Positions 1 to 11,370 of a stretch of 64,000 nt of DNA are shown here, piece by piece. The notes under the pieces are model-generated. The model saw nothing but the letters and a program-made list of their open reading frames with translations, made no database searches and was not told where the DNA came from. The stretch covers positions 20,686 to 84,685 of the forward strand of contig JASJFT010000190.1 of assembly GCA_030770425.1 (NCBI GenBank). The letters run 5' to 3'. The stretch is from Darksidea phi (taxonomy: Eukaryota; Ascomycota; Dothideomycetes; Pleosporales; Lentitheciaceae). The translations under genes and the position numbers were made by a program. Numbering within the stretch: the first letter of the stretch is position 1; every line of letters begins with the position of its first letter.

Positions 1-245
1 GGTTGGGTGGATGAAGTGAAAGTAGAGAGTGTTGCGGATGGTGTTGGTGTTGGTGTTGCTGGGAATGGGGGTGGTTGTGATTTCACGGGAGCGGGGTCGT
101 TTCCTGTGTTTCCGAATCGATCGGGAATAGATTGGCGGTCTTGAAGGTGAATAGGTGCATGAGAGGTGGAGAGTGGTATTGCGGATGTTGTTGAGATGAA
201 GAAGAGGGTGAGTGTGACATAGAAGAGGAGCGTTGTGAAGCCCAT
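1..245 (-). CDS. Secreted protein, N-terminal part only (runs off the left edge)
   Basis: Reading the minus strand from the ATG at 245, the first 81 codons are open to the edge of the window. The N-terminus (MGFTTLLFYVTLTLFFISTT, then SAIP) is a classic signal peptide: a short polar start, a long hydrophobic core, and a small-residue cleavage region near SA-IP. The mature part begins with Ser/Thr/Pro-rich, low-complexity sequence including a short PTPTPTPS tract, typical of secreted or wall-linked fungal proteins. No domain is visible in this fragment, so function cannot be given. The start is chosen because the signal peptide begins exactly there. The main uncertainty is that the rest of the gene lies outside the window. 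Confidence 0.6.
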   Translation of the reverse strand, partial: MGFTTLLFYVTLTLFFISTTSAIPLSTSHAPIHLQDRQSIPDRFGNTGNDPAPVKSQPPPFPATPTPTPSATLSTFTSSTQ

Positions 246-1408
246 GGATGCTGCAAGTCTACATCGCGGAGGTGCTCTTATCCACGGGAGAGAATTTGAA
301 TGTGTTGATGATGAAGGGTGGGCGCTCTCGTTAGAGGACGACCTTGAGCTTTTCCGGCGTGTGTGCAGTCCGGTCTGTCGAGCAAAGACGTTGGACAACG
401 AGGCTTCCTCCCTAGCCGGCAAAGTCGTAGTCCCTGGCCATGATCTAAGATGTTTAAATTGATGAATTCTTGTAGTCGGGGATGGAATCTTACCTTGCGG
501 CTACGACGTCCGGTGTTCGTCCCGATAGCTTCCGTGAAGGCTCTAAGTTGCTTCGTTCGCATCGCAGATGATGAGATGTGAAGTTCGCGCCTGTCTCTGA
601 GCCGCTCACACAAGAGGGCTGCATCGATCTGAAACGTCGCCAGGGGTACATGATTGGTGTGTTTTGGGAGTGTTCGCTTACTCCAAAGCAATCTTGAGAG
701 GGTCGGAAAGAGGCCAGCAGATTCTAGCAACAATCAAAGTAAAAGAACAAAGATGAAGAGGAAATTTGAAGATCAATCAACATATCCACCGCATCGACGA
801 CATCATAAGGTAAATTATCAAGAGCCGCCACTACTCAACCACGGAAGGCATGCTTCGAATCACAGCCGCATATCGACCGCAGAAGAGCCGCACCCTGCGC
901 CAAATTCAGCCAGCACTTGCATCCCAGGTTCCTATTCAGGGCGCGGCCCACACGCTGGTCCCGGAGCCTCTTTCCACACTTGGGAAGAATGTTCTCGGTT
1001 ATTGCCGAAAAGGCGCAAATCTGGGGTAAACTCGATGCATGAATACGGGTTGGGGAGATCTGCGTCATCCGATGTCGCAGGTGGGGTTTAGCCGAGAACA
1101 CGTGCCGGGGTTTTGTACGGTACATTCTGGTACTTTGTTCTGGAAGGGTGCTCTGGTGGCTTGCGGAGAACTGGGGAGGATCCAGGTAGTGGAAGGTAGT
1201 GCCGAGCTGCCAGTTCGGTTAAAGTAGTAGGGAACTGTTGTCGGGGCTGAGTAGGCCGATAAAGCAATGCGGAAGCAGAAAACATTCTAAAGCGTAATAA
1301 GATGCATTTCGTGTCACGAAACAGCAATTTCGCAAACCGGTGCTCCGAACTGAACCCTACCCTACTACGTGCCTACTCAACGGGCCAGACTTCGTCGCCT
1401 CAATGGCT
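246..1408. other. Intergenic, no supported gene
   Basis: This stretch separates the secreted-protein start from the 3' end of sulfite oxidase. Open frames up to 151 codons exist on both strands (278-733 minus, 654-1091 plus), but they overlap each other and show no domain, signal peptide or convincing splice structure. It probably holds the promoter of the gene leaving the window on the left. Confidence 0.4.
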
Positions 1409-3360
1409 TCACTCCTCTGGATCGCGGCCTTCCCTCAGCTTCATCTCACGCTGGTATTCTTCCTCCGTCTCGAGATCGAATGGGACTGGGCGTGTGATGG
1501 GCCAAATCGATAGCCCCTTCTCTTCGAACTGCTTCAACCGCTTGGCAGTCATAGGCTTAGTCTTGTTTATGCTATAGATCTTGACGCGACTACAACAGGT
1601 TAGCGGCGTGTGCGGTAGTAGAAAGAATTTTCCGTGCAGGGGCTGCGTACTGGCATGATGAAGTGACGTGAAGATCCCAGTTCCTGTCTCAATTAGCATC
1701 TTCCGAAATCTGGGGAAGTTTTGGCAATACATACCAAGCACTGCGCACATACGTCGGTTGCGTCTGTCAACAAGGTTAGTCTAAGTAATCTTACACCCTC
1801 AGGCGTACATACATTCAGTGCATCGTCCCATGTTCGCACGCAGAACTCGAGCCAACCTTCGGCATCGACCGGCATCTCATATTCCCAAACGCGCCACGCA
1901 TGGTAATACTTCCTGCTCATCTTCTCGTACGGCACCTCATACCAGATGCCTCCTCCGTCGCCGCTAACTTCGACTCGCTCGGGCCAGCCGCTCCCGCTGT
2001 AAGCCCAACCAGTCAACTTGATCTTGCCGTCATGGATGATCTGGTCGTGGTTGTTAGGCGTCATGATTGCGCTCGAAACGGGCATGGTCTGGATACTGAA
2101 GCCGTTGCTGTAGGTAACATTGTGCTTGCCCATCTGCGGGCTGTAGTAAATGTACTCCTTCATCTGTACCGGCGCAAGACTTGGCTCGCCGATAACGTTG
2201 ATTCTGTAGAGCCATTTGCAGCTTCGTGCGCCAATATAGCCAAAGACGACCACACGGAGTGGGTACCCATGGATCTTTGGGAGCGGCTCACCATTCATTT
2301 CCCAGGCGAGCATTACTTCATGAACCTTCACCTTCCGTACTGGAACAGACACGGCGTAATTGTACACTTGGCCTTTCTTGAAGTAGGTGTCTGCACCGAA
2401 GAACTCCACATGCTTACCGCCGTCCTTGAGACCTCCGCAGTACTTGAGGACCTTCTTGAGGCTCACACCAGTCCATCGAGCAGTCCCAATGGCACCTTCG
2501 CCCCAAGGCGCGTTAATGAGCTCGTCACCGTCTCCAGGGTATTCGTGGATCTGTTCTATACGTCTGGTACCAGAGCACTGCAGGGTAACAGTCTTAGTTA
2601 TGCGAGGGAAGAGGGATTCGTCCTGGAGTTCCTTTAGAGTGATCTTCTTGGGAGTATGCACAAGGCCCTCGACGTCGAAATAAAACTTTTCCGCGTCGAT
2701 TTCGGGGATGCCTCCGTGGTTGCGGACGAAGTGATCTGCGTTAGACGTGATCTCAGTCTGCACCACTTAGTTTGCATAGAAGCGTATTCGTCGGGAGAAA
2801 GACACGAACCTTCACTAACCTGTCCTGCGCCCCAGTCAGTAAAGTCAAGCTATGCGAAAATGCTCACTCACTCTTGGTGGTTCGCCATTGTACGGGAACT
2901 GCAAGATATGGATCATGTCCGGACTCTTCTCCTTTAACACATACTCCCAAGATATGTCTGGGATATCTCGCAATGTCGAACCCATGGCGTAGTGGTAGTA
3001 CTTCCACCTAACGCCTTCCAGGATGGGGTTCTTTTTTGGCAGCGGTTCGAATTGGAATTCGGGAGGCTGGATGCGTTAGCGGGAGCAAACTAAGACATGT
3101 CCACGCTGTAGTGTCTCCCTCGAAAAGATTCACGTTGAATCTACTCACTAGAGGGAAGTCATATTTCGACAGGATCTCGGCGGCTTGCTTCTTCTTCTCC
3201 GGATACTGAAAAAGCGTCAACAGAATTCAATTCACGGAGATAGATGGGCCCGCGCCTTCTCCCACTCTACGTAGCCGCCCCATCCGGGCAGCTCCTCTGC
3301 GAAAAAGGGCTCCTCGCCCTGTAGCTGGAAAGGCTTCGCGTTCGGTTCTGCGGGCGCCAT
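1409..3360 (-). CDS. Sulfite oxidase-type molybdopterin oxidoreductase
   Basis: This enzyme would oxidise sulfite to sulfate at a Mo-molybdopterin centre. Seven exons give 514 aa: 3256-3360, 3149-3205, 2872-3066, 1813-2757, 1735-1763, 1651-1683 and 1409-1589. The Moco domain carries the ligand cysteine in TLQCSGTRR (about Cys180), the block EMNGEPLPKIHGYPLRVVV and IGARSCKWL. The dimerisation domain follows (KIKLTGWAYSGSGWPERVEV) and ends RTWDDALN-TQPTYVRSAW-NWDLHVTSSCH-RVK, which assembles only when two tiny exons of 29 and 33 nt are spliced. No cytochrome b5 domain is present, as in many fungal members. Intron 1 reads as GC..AG (AAG|GCGCGG); an alternative GT donor 12 nt upstream (GTAGAG) would delete VEWEK. 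Assimilatory nitrate reductase is less likely because heme and FAD domains are missing. It is divergent from the acyl-CoA oxidase. Confidence 0.9.
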
Positions 3361-4939
3361 CTTGGTTATCAAGTTTGGCGGTTAGTGTGCTTGAAGGTGT
3401 AGTGCGAGCGGGCCTCAGTGGATGCGGGGACATCTTGTATTTGAAGCCAAGCTATGATATCAACGCGTTCGTTTTGATTAAGCATTCGTCATGAGTAGTG
3501 CAGCAAGAGATGCGGGCTTGCTGCATGTCATCAACATTGCAAGGCTAGCGTAGCGTATGAGTGGCCAGAAGCCACTAGGTACATGGTGCTTGAGAACCGG
3601 TGCAGGGAATGATTGAGCGAACAAATGCGTCACTGAGATAAGTATCCGGTATAGTGGGAAGTAGGGTCCGCATACCGTCCAATGGCAATGTCTTGAGCAC
3701 CGAAAATGGGCAAGAGCCGGAGAAGATTTGGAGTTGCGCAAAGTCGTTGGCATCAAGACGCCAGGGTATCATTAAAGAGTCGTCGAGGGTAGGCCGGGCG
3801 AATCCCGAACATGGTTCGGCTCGTCTCAGCCGATTTGGGCCAGGTGGGGCCACAGCGCTCGTCTACGTCATAAGATGCTTTCGAGCTGCGACCACAATGA
3901 GCACTTGAGAGATGCAGGCGTTGCTAAAGTAGAGGAGAAGGACTAATAGCCACTATGCTTAAAATTCCACGTACGTGGGTCCACGAACGTGACCTCGTAG
4001 CACCGAGCTACAAGGTGCTGATTTCCTCGGTTCCTCCACACATCTTTCTCAAATCAAAATTTCGGCGCATTCAAAGAGTGCCAGAGTTGATTGGGCAGCT
4101 GAAGCCCCGTTTGCCACACCCTTGCTGGTTGCTAGCCAGTTTGTTGACCAAGGTCGGCACCGACGTTTCCCGCCAGCAACACGCCAGCACCTTTTTCCCC
4201 CATGGCTGTGACATTTCTATAGGTCCATTTTGGCTAAAAGAGAATCTAGCCACCTTAGTCTTCTTTATCTTGCGCGCTGTTCGTGTCGCTTACGCTGCGG
4301 CTGAACGCTTTTCTGATCGAGCCGCGGGACTAACCTCCAAAGCGTCCTTTCTTGACACGCTATAAGAGCTCTAGTACTCCTATGAAAGATAAGAAAGATT
4401 ATATGGGTCGCCGACTTGTACGGCACTTGAAAAACACTGGTTTTTGGACTCCACGGTGCGTTACCTACCTACAATGGTCCAACTGCCGTTTGCGGCCTTC
4501 CACGACATATACAGTGTCGAACACGGCTTTCACACGGCCATCATTGCACATCTAATCTGATATGAATATAACAGCTTCGCGAGCTAGGAAATAGGGAAAT
4601 AGATATCGTAATCTACAAAGCTTGGGATGGCGTCCGCGGAGTGGATATACCAATGCCAACGTATTACGATTTGCCCTGTGATTGTAGGCCCATATGAGTC
4701 GAGCATGTGCCTCTCTAAAAGCGAGCGGGGAACTTCGCTTACCACTCGTCCACGTGTACCGGAAAAGCGTCCTACCCTTGGAGCGGGCTGATTGATGTGG
4801 CTGCTTCGGTGGCTGCCTCAACCTCGTATCCCGCAAGAATCGATAAGCTGAATAATCAATTCAGTTCAGCTATTCTCGTCAGAGGATTTAAAGATCGGGG
4901 AGGTTGTAGAAGCAAAGAGGCACGGCTAAGATAGTCCAG
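3361..4939. other. Divergent intergenic region between sulfite oxidase and acyl-CoA oxidase
   Basis: About 1.6 kb lies between two divergently read start codons, so it must hold both promoters. The largest frame (3955-4365 plus, 136 codons) has no recognisable domain and unremarkable composition. I see no RNA gene or repeat. Confidence 0.4.
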
Positions 4940-7175
4940 ATGGCGAACCGTGAACGATCGACACCATCAACGGTTACCCTGGATAATCGACAAGAAAGAC
5001 TGATGAAAGAGGCAAGAGCAGCAGCCTCCTTTGATTCCCACGAGCTAACATGCTTGATATACGGATGGTATGTTGCATTGAAAATGCGAGAAGCGGGCAA
5101 ACGCCACTAATGATGTACAGCGAAGACACAGTGCAGCAACGGCGAGCAGCCTTTGAACGCGTAGAAACCCTGCTCGGTACCCGTGATACGTCTAAACTTC
5201 CCCGCTGTTATGGCAGCATGAACCGAGAAGAAGTGTACGAAGAGGGATTAAAGGCCGGTCGGGTTGCTTTCGAAGATGGTTTGAAGTACCAACATGACTT
5301 CTTCCTCGAGACTACTCCCCTTGGCATTTTGAGCAATGCAAGGTATGGTCTCAGTACTTGTCATACAAGATGCCGCTAATGGCGTTATGCAAAGCCCCTT
5401 TGGCCTGGCAAGGCTACTTTTCGAGCCCGCTATCCAGTTCTGCGGCTCTGAAGAGCAGAAAGCCGAATGGCTCCCACTCTCGAGGACCGGCAAGATACTC
5501 GGCACTTACTGTCAGACGGAAATGGGCCATGGCACCTTCTTAAGGGGCATTGAGACTACCGCTACATTCGATCCGAGTACCGACGAGTTTGTCGTCCACT
5601 CACCAACGCTTTCATCGACCAAGTTCTGGCCCGGAGGCTTGGGATTTTCGACCACGCATGCTGTCGTCATGGCGCGCTTGGTGATCGGAGTGAAAGATCA
5701 TGGACCGGCTTTGTTCATCGTCCAGTTGAGATCTACGCAAGATGGGACGCCTTTACCAGGGATTCAGCTGGGTGATATCGGCTTGAAGATGGCGTACGTT
5801 GTCCTATCTCCCTTCACACTCGAATCACTAATTCGCGGATAGGTACAACGGTACCGACAATGGTTTCGCCTCCTTCAACCTTGTCCGTATCCCCCGCATA
5901 AACATGCTCATGGGCAATGCCACGGTCTCCAGTGAGGGCTCATACTCGGCAACATCCGAGCACAGGGTCTTGTCATACTCCACCATGCTGATGGGACGCA
6001 ACATCATCGTGCGTGGTATGGCCTTCCAACTTGCACAAGCAACCACCATCGCTACTAGATATTCCGTAGTGCGCGAGCAAGGCGTAGGTCTCGATAGTTT
6101 TGACCCAAACGAACGTCAAATCATTCACTACAAATCGCAACATTTTCGACTGTTAACCTTGGTTGCTAAGAGCTTCGCCACTCTCTTCGCTTCGCGATAT
6201 TGCGGGAATACTTACAAAACGCTTCGACTACAGCAAGAGAGTGGAGATCATGCTATGCTCCCTTATGTGCACAGCCTAACTGCTGGCATGAAAGCCTGGT
6301 CTACGCAGGAAGCTTCGGATGGCGCAGAGGATGCACGCAAGTGCTGCGGCGGGCACGGCTTCTTGATGATGTCCGGACTGCCGGAGATTGCAGCTTCGAT
6401 CACGGCAGCGACTACATTCGAGGGCGAGAATTATGTCCTCTGGCAGCAAGTCGGGCGTTATCTTCTTAAAGGCATTGATGCGCTGAGGGACGGGAAGAAG
6501 CCCCCACCCGATCTGTCGTATTTGGGTGGAATCAACGAGCCCGAGGGAACGAAGTCGCCCTGCAAGGCTCATAGAGACCAATTCCTTGCGAGGGACATAC
6601 AACTTTCAATCTATCGCCATCGAGCACAACGACTCGTTTTCGCTGTCCATGCCGCAATACGCTCATCGAGCAAGTTGTCGACAGATGCGTGGAACGAACA
6701 CATGATGACTCTTATCTCTGCGGCTCGCGCTCATATTGAGTACATCGTAATTCAGGCGTTCGTTGCTCAACTCGAAAACCTCCCGCCAACCACCACCCAG
6801 TCCCTCGATATGGTTCTTAACCGGCTCTGTTCGCTCTTCGCATTGTCAAACATCATCAACCCACGCACCATTGACGCGATATCCTTCATAGAGGACGGCT
6901 ATCTTTCCGCGTCGCAACTTGACACGATCCGGGAGCTGGTCAACGGGCTTCTTGACGATCTTCTACCAGATGCTGTCGCGCTGACCGATGCGTGGGATTT
7001 CACGGATGCCAATCTCTGCAGTGCTCTGGGAATGTCAGACGGGAACGTGTACGAAAGCTCGATGCGGTGGGTTAAGCAATTGCCCATCAACCAAAGAGCA
7101 TGGGGAGAAAAGCATGGCGTGTACCAGCCCGGTTGGACAGGCTCGGTTGATCCAGTCCTGAAGGCGAGGCTATGA
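4940..7175 (+). CDS. Acyl-CoA oxidase, peroxisomal
   Basis: This flavoprotein performs the first step of peroxisomal beta-oxidation, turning acyl-CoA into trans-2-enoyl-CoA with release of H2O2. Four exons (4940-5067, 5121-5342, 5395-5793, 5843-7175) give 693 aa, the normal family length. Landmarks are the acyl-CoA/FAD block CQTEMGHGTFLRGIETTA, followed by FWPGG and MARL, then GLKMAYNGTDNGFASF, RVLSYSTMLMGR, RCCGGHGF-type KCCGGHGFLMMSG and TTFEGENYVLWQQ. The protein ends KARL; ARL fits the PTS1 consensus [SAC][KRH][LM] and predicts import into peroxisomes. Splice phases agree at all three junctions, and NA-SPFGLARLLFEPAIQFCG reads through correctly. The 5' start is the first ATG of a conserved-looking N-terminus (MANRERSTPSTVTLDNRQE). 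Confidence 0.92.
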
Positions 7176-7451
7176 GAGCAATCATGTGGCAACCCCGCTT
7201 TCAACAAGCTTGCCCCGCGCGGAACTTGACAGCTCCCGTCCTATTCCGCGCGGAGCCGCTCCGGTGTACATTGCTTGCACAATGCGCGAAATGTTAGTAA
7301 ACAGCAGGGATCGAAGACGGCTTAGCTATATAGCCTTATTTGCTAGTCACCAATCCTATGCCGTCACTTGCTGCGCCTTTGTGTATTTATGCGTTGAGCG
7401 CGCACTGTCTTTCAAGCTTCAGATCAAGCTTCTTCCAAGCACCGACGTGTG

Positions 7452-8426
7452 ATGGAAGCACCACCATACTCGCCCACACCAACGAACAGCGAGCGTCGGT
7501 TGCCGGACGACCATCGGCCAACACAGCGTGCAGAGGAAGATGCGGATCCACTAGAGAGCTTGCTGAGGAGGCAGAAGACGCCGGTTGAGACACCTACAAG
7601 TCCACTAACCCAGCATCGTAGACACTGGTCGACTGCGTCTTCCTCTGCCACAGAGAATGCTCTCCAGCCAGTAGCTACTGCTCCTACCACGGCCATCACG
7701 CCCTCCTTCCACGACCCCTTCGCTTCTTCCTTCGAACACCCACCCGACTATACCCCCGTCGATGAGCTCGCGCGGAGCTTCCGCCTTGAAGCACCCTTTA
7801 TCCACACCACGAAAACGAGCAACCAACCTCGCTACCAGCTCATGCAGGAGTTCTCAAGAAGCGGAAGGCCGCGAAAGCTTTACATCAGACGCCTAATGGC
7901 CGCTGAATCGCGCTCCCATTCCCTACCTTCCATCCCGCTCTCTCCATCCTTCGGCCCAGTGATTCGCTATGACGGAGACGCAACGATGTACGCGATCAAT
8001 TGCTACGAGCTTATCGGCACCGGCTACAAAAGCTACGAGATGCGCGGGCACCGGTCCAGCACGCTCGGTGGCACCATCAAGGCCGAGTCCGGCAAAAGCC
8101 TGCTGGGTGGCAAGTGGACCAAGATATGGCACCTAACGAAGAACGCGAGGAAGGACAGCTTGAATGTGGAGAACGAAGCGAGGATACAGAAGTATGGCTA
8201 CCACGCTGACGACGAGTGGGATAAGCGACTGCTATTTTCCGTGAAGAGGGGCGTCTGGGAGGATGGGGAGGGCAGAGTGGTGGCGAACGAGGGGAAGCGA
8301 GAGTTGGAGGTTTGCGAGGCAATAGGAAGCGAGGGATGGAAGCGGGATCTGGCCGTGAGCTGCTGGGTGATGCAGATCTGGATGAACGAGGGGCTGCGGT
8401 GGGTGAACGATGTGAAGGGGTGGTGA
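7452..8426 (+). CDS. Conserved-looking fungal protein of unknown function, 324 aa
   Basis: This is a single open exon. I take the ATG at 7452, because the frame one codon earlier begins with GTG. Residues 1-115 are Pro/Ser/Thr-rich and probably disordered. From about residue 115 the sequence becomes ordered (RSFRLEAPFIHTTKTSNQPRYQLMQEF) and continues with a beta-rich core (PVIRYDGDATMYAINCYELI) and GGKWTKIWHLTKNARKDSLN. A charged region and a Trp-rich end (WVMQIWMNEGLRWVNDVKGW) follow. No signal peptide or membrane segment is visible. The pattern of long Ser/Pro leader plus compact domain recalls fungal LURP1/tubby-like proteins, but I see no diagnostic motif and give no function. It starts 276 bp after the acyl-CoA oxidase stop on the same strand. 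Confidence 0.65.
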   Translation: MEAPPYSPTPTNSERRLPDDHRPTQRAEEDADPLESLLRRQKTPVETPTSPLTQHRRHWSTASSSATENALQPVATAPTTAITPSFHDPFASSFEHPPDYTPVDELARSFRLEAPFIHTTKTSNQPRYQLMQEFSRSGRPRKLYIRRLMAAESRSHSLPSIPLSPSFGPVIRYDGDATMYAINCYELIGTGYKSYEMRGHRSSTLGGTIKAESGKSLLGGKWTKIWHLTKNARKDSLNVENEARIQKYGYHADDEWDKRLLFSVKRGVWEDGEGRVVANEGKRELEVCEAIGSEGWKRDLAVSCWVMQIWMNEGLRWVNDVKGW

Positions 8427-8825
8427 TGGGCAATTCATATGCTCGATATGAGATGGTGTTGCCGATTAGCGTACCGGGTGGGCGGTGTCTGGGGCTCGCA
8501 CGTGGCCGAATAACCTGCACGTGTTCCAAATGTCCGCTTGTAGCTTTTCTTTTTACCGGTTCGACAACTGCTGTGTCCCTACCCACAAAAGCAAAAATCA
8601 CAACGATGTCGAAGGCGTAGAACAAACAAGCGGTGCTCGGCCATTCGCGGGCGGCCAAGGCGGCCCTCGGAAGCGCATTCCTTCCGCAGGGCTATCCGCA
8701 GGGCCACCACTCCACCGACCTCACCCTGGCAATCTTCTCCCGTCTGCGCCGCTCACCTGCTTTCACGACCAATGTAGCCCACGCCGGCCGTTCCATCGAC
8801 TCCCACGAGCGAGTGCATCGCCGCA
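8427..8825. other. Intergenic, probable promoter of the glycosyltransferase gene
   Basis: About 400 bp without a supported gene. It is GC-rich near the 3' end, and the only open frames overlap the flanking genes. Confidence 0.35.
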
Positions 8826-10541
8826 ATGCCGCTGCTCACGCCCTCGCGTCTCGTCATCGCTGTCATCGCCGTCTCGTTCCTCAGCTTCCTGTGGAACTTT
8901 GGCTTGCCGCAGCGTGGATACTCGCCCCCCCGGCCTCTCATCAGCCATGACATTTCGCCAGAGACGCCACTTGCGGGCTCGTTGGTTCCTGATCAGCCCA
9001 GCAAGGACGACAGGCTGAAAGGAGCCGAGCAGGACACTGTGCTGGCCCCTCCGTTGGAAGAAGACGATAGCAGTGCCGAGGGAAAGCGGCCAGGCTCGAC
9101 TGCCCCGTCAGCCCTCTGCAGAGAGGTTCGCGGCGCGAAGGATACAATGGTCATCGTAAAGACGAGCAAGGCAGAAATGCCTGATAAGCTACCGCCGCAC
9201 CTCGCGACCCTCCTCGCCTGCGTCCCCAATGTCGCCATCTTCAGTGACCACGCCGGCACCGTGGACGGTCACACCATACATGACACCCTCGAGGCCGTCA
9301 ATGCGACGCTCCGCGAGAAGTACGACGAGTTCCGTGAGTATGCGAAGATGCGGGCCAATGCAGGCTACGTACCGGGCGCCGATAAGGCAAAGAAGCTAGA
9401 CAAGTGGAAGTTCTTGCCCATGGTGTACAAGGCGTACATGATGAAGCCGTCGCTCCGGTACTACCTCTTCATTGAGACCGACACGACTCTGAGCTGGACA
9501 AACTTGCTGCAATGGCTGGAGCGGCTGGACTATCGGATACCGTACTACAGCGGTGCGCCCATGTTCCAAGGGCCGATAAAGTATGCGCAGCAGGGCTCGG
9601 GCATTCTGCTCTCGTTTGGAGCGCTGCGCTTGTACGCGAAAGCATACGGAGAACGCTACGCACAAGCATGGGAATCACAAATCGGAGCCGGATGCTGCGG
9701 CGACATACTCCTTGCCAGCGCCATGACTGCCTCACATGTTGAGTGTACCGGATCCTTCCCGATGCTTCAGGGCGAAGCACCGGGTACACTGGACTGGACG
9801 GAGCGACACTGGTGTACGCCGATCGTGTCGTGGCATGGGATGAACGCCGAAGAGACAAACCTGCTGGGGGACTCGCAGCTGAAGTGGACAAAGAAATATG
9901 GCTGGGAGGCTCCGTATCTGGCGCGTAATGCTTTCGAAGAGTTTGTATTACCGCAGTTGGCTGAGAAGAAGCTTGATTGGGACAACGTGTCGAGTGATAC
10001 CAAAATCAAAGGGGAGCCTGGAAGACGAGAGAAACTGGCAAAAGAAAAGGATCCACCAAAAGAGGAGGCACAAGACAGATCCGAGAGTGACGCTGAACTG
10101 GCATCCGAACGCAGCCCCAAACCTACGGCCCCCGAAACACCACGTCCCGAACCGTCACAACCCCAAGCTCCAGCTCCTGAACCCTCCGATGCTCAGCCGC
10201 TAGGACCAGAGAAGCTGAGCCCGAAACTACCCCCCGCATCCCCAAAGCTCACTCGTCGAAACCTCTTTGACAAGATTGGCGCAACCATCAAGGACGCCGG
10301 CGACAGTGCCGAAAATTGCCAATCTGTCTGTCAAAAGACGGAAGATTGTATACAGTGGAAGTTTTCTTCCGCAGGGGACGGCGAGTGTCATCTTGGCAAG
10401 GTGCTCAGACTAGGCCGAAAAGCCGAGAAAGAAAACGGGGAAGAGGGTGTTTGGACCAGTGGGTGGATGCTTGACAGGGTGAAAAAGGTTACGGAGAAGT
10501 GGGGCAAGTGCGAGAAGCCGAATTGGAAGTTTAATCAATGA
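8826..10541 (+). CDS. Type II membrane glycosyltransferase (GT31/fringe-like) with C-terminal PAN-like segment
   Basis: A single exon encodes 571 aa. Residues 9-26 form a signal anchor (VIAVIAVSFLSFLWNFG) after a very short cytosolic tail, which is Golgi-type topology. A stem region runs to about 100. The catalytic region follows: KFLPMVYKAYMMKPSLRYYL, then FIETDTTLSW at 215-224 as the likely nucleotide-sugar/metal site, YYSGAPMFQGPIKYAQQGSG and GAGCCGDILLASAM. Residues about 395-490 are a charged, Pro-rich linker. The C-terminus has a PAN/apple-like pattern (CQSVCQKTEDCIQWKF, then ECHLGKV). Known fungal proteins with this plan are annotated as GT31; the acceptor sugar is unknown. The clearest uncertainty is whether the C-terminal Cys segment is a true PAN fold. 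Confidence 0.75.
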   Translation: MPLLTPSRLVIAVIAVSFLSFLWNFGLPQRGYSPPRPLISHDISPETPLAGSLVPDQPSKDDRLKGAEQDTVLAPPLEEDDSSAEGKRPGSTAPSALCREVRGAKDTMVIVKTSKAEMPDKLPPHLATLLACVPNVAIFSDHAGTVDGHTIHDTLEAVNATLREKYDEFREYAKMRANAGYVPGADKAKKLDKWKFLPMVYKAYMMKPSLRYYLFIETDTTLSWTNLLQWLERLDYRIPYYSGAPMFQGPIKYAQQGSGILLSFGALRLYAKAYGERYAQAWESQIGAGCCGDILLASAMTASHVECTGSFPMLQGEAPGTLDWTERHWCTPIVSWHGMNAEETNLLGDSQLKWTKKYGWEAPYLARNAFEEFVLPQLAEKKLDWDNVSSDTKIKGEPGRREKLAKEKDPPKEEAQDRSESDAELASERSPKPTAPETPRPEPSQPQAPAPEPSDAQPLGPEKLSPKLPPASPKLTRRNLFDKIGATIKDAGDSAENCQSVCQKTEDCIQWKFSSAGDGECHLGKVLRLGRKAEKENGEEGVWTSGWMLDRVKKVTEKWGKCEKPNWKFNQ

Positions 10542-11370
10542 GTTAGTCGTCTGTTAGAGTCTATCTGATGTAAATATATGTGGTGTTTTGGAGGCATCGG
10601 CTTATGGAGCCTGGGGTTCAAAGTATTCAGGTCATATAGGGCAGGTGTGCGCTTTTTCGCCCTTTATGTGGATAGTTGGAAGATATTGGAGATAGTAGAC
10701 GCCCTAGGGAAGAGATGTGGGCATCGAATGATGTTGGATTGTGTGTATACCCCTCTTGTAGCATATGATGATCGCTTAGGAATGACATGTTGGCGTCCTT
10801 GCAACATAGATTTACCTACAATGTGAGGGAAATGGACTTGCATCCGCATCTAATCCTCGTTTCGGATATGGTTTGGTGTAGGAAAGGGAGAAGAAAGCGA
10901 GGAGCGGCTCAAACACTAAAGTAGTAGTAGTAGGATAAATAAATCTTCGCCTTACAGTGGGTTAGATCGTTCCCTTCAACTTTGCAGATTACGAACTACT
11001 GAGTGGTGTGTACTGAGGGGCGTGCATGTAGAGGAGTTGGATGAAAGCATGAAGGGCATAGGGATGGCCCTTGTAGTGCTGCCCCAAACAAAACAAATAT
11101 AAACACTACCTATAATAAATTACAGTGAAAGGCGACAATCTCACAATGTACAGAGCTGTTTTGCCTTCAACAACAGCTGGAGAGTGAATGGGCCGGTTGC
11201 CGTGCAACCACTTCCCAATTCTTTACCCTTTGGCTTCCTGAGGTACTAATAGGCTCCGACAAAACAACGAGTATTTATCAAGTCTCTATCGTAGAGTACC
11301 AAATATATGCAGTGGATTGCAACGGACTGCATAGTGCAAATTCGTAATATAAGCCAACACGAAATACACA
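10542..11370. other. Intergenic, AT-richer
   Basis: About 830 bp between two plus-strand genes. Only short frames are present (for example 10578-10826), and none has a domain. It should hold the terminator of the glycosyltransferase and the promoter of the kinase-fold gene. Confidence 0.35.

Noticed and set aside
278..733. 151-codon minus ORF as a gene
   Set aside because: Overlaps other frames, Arg/His-rich without pattern, no domain; probably the promoter of the left-edge gene.
1900..2637. 245-codon plus ORF
   Set aside because: Antisense to sulfite oxidase exon 4, whose motifs are unambiguous.
3955..4365. 136-codon plus ORF in the divergent intergenic region
   Set aside because: No domain, signal or splice context; average composition.
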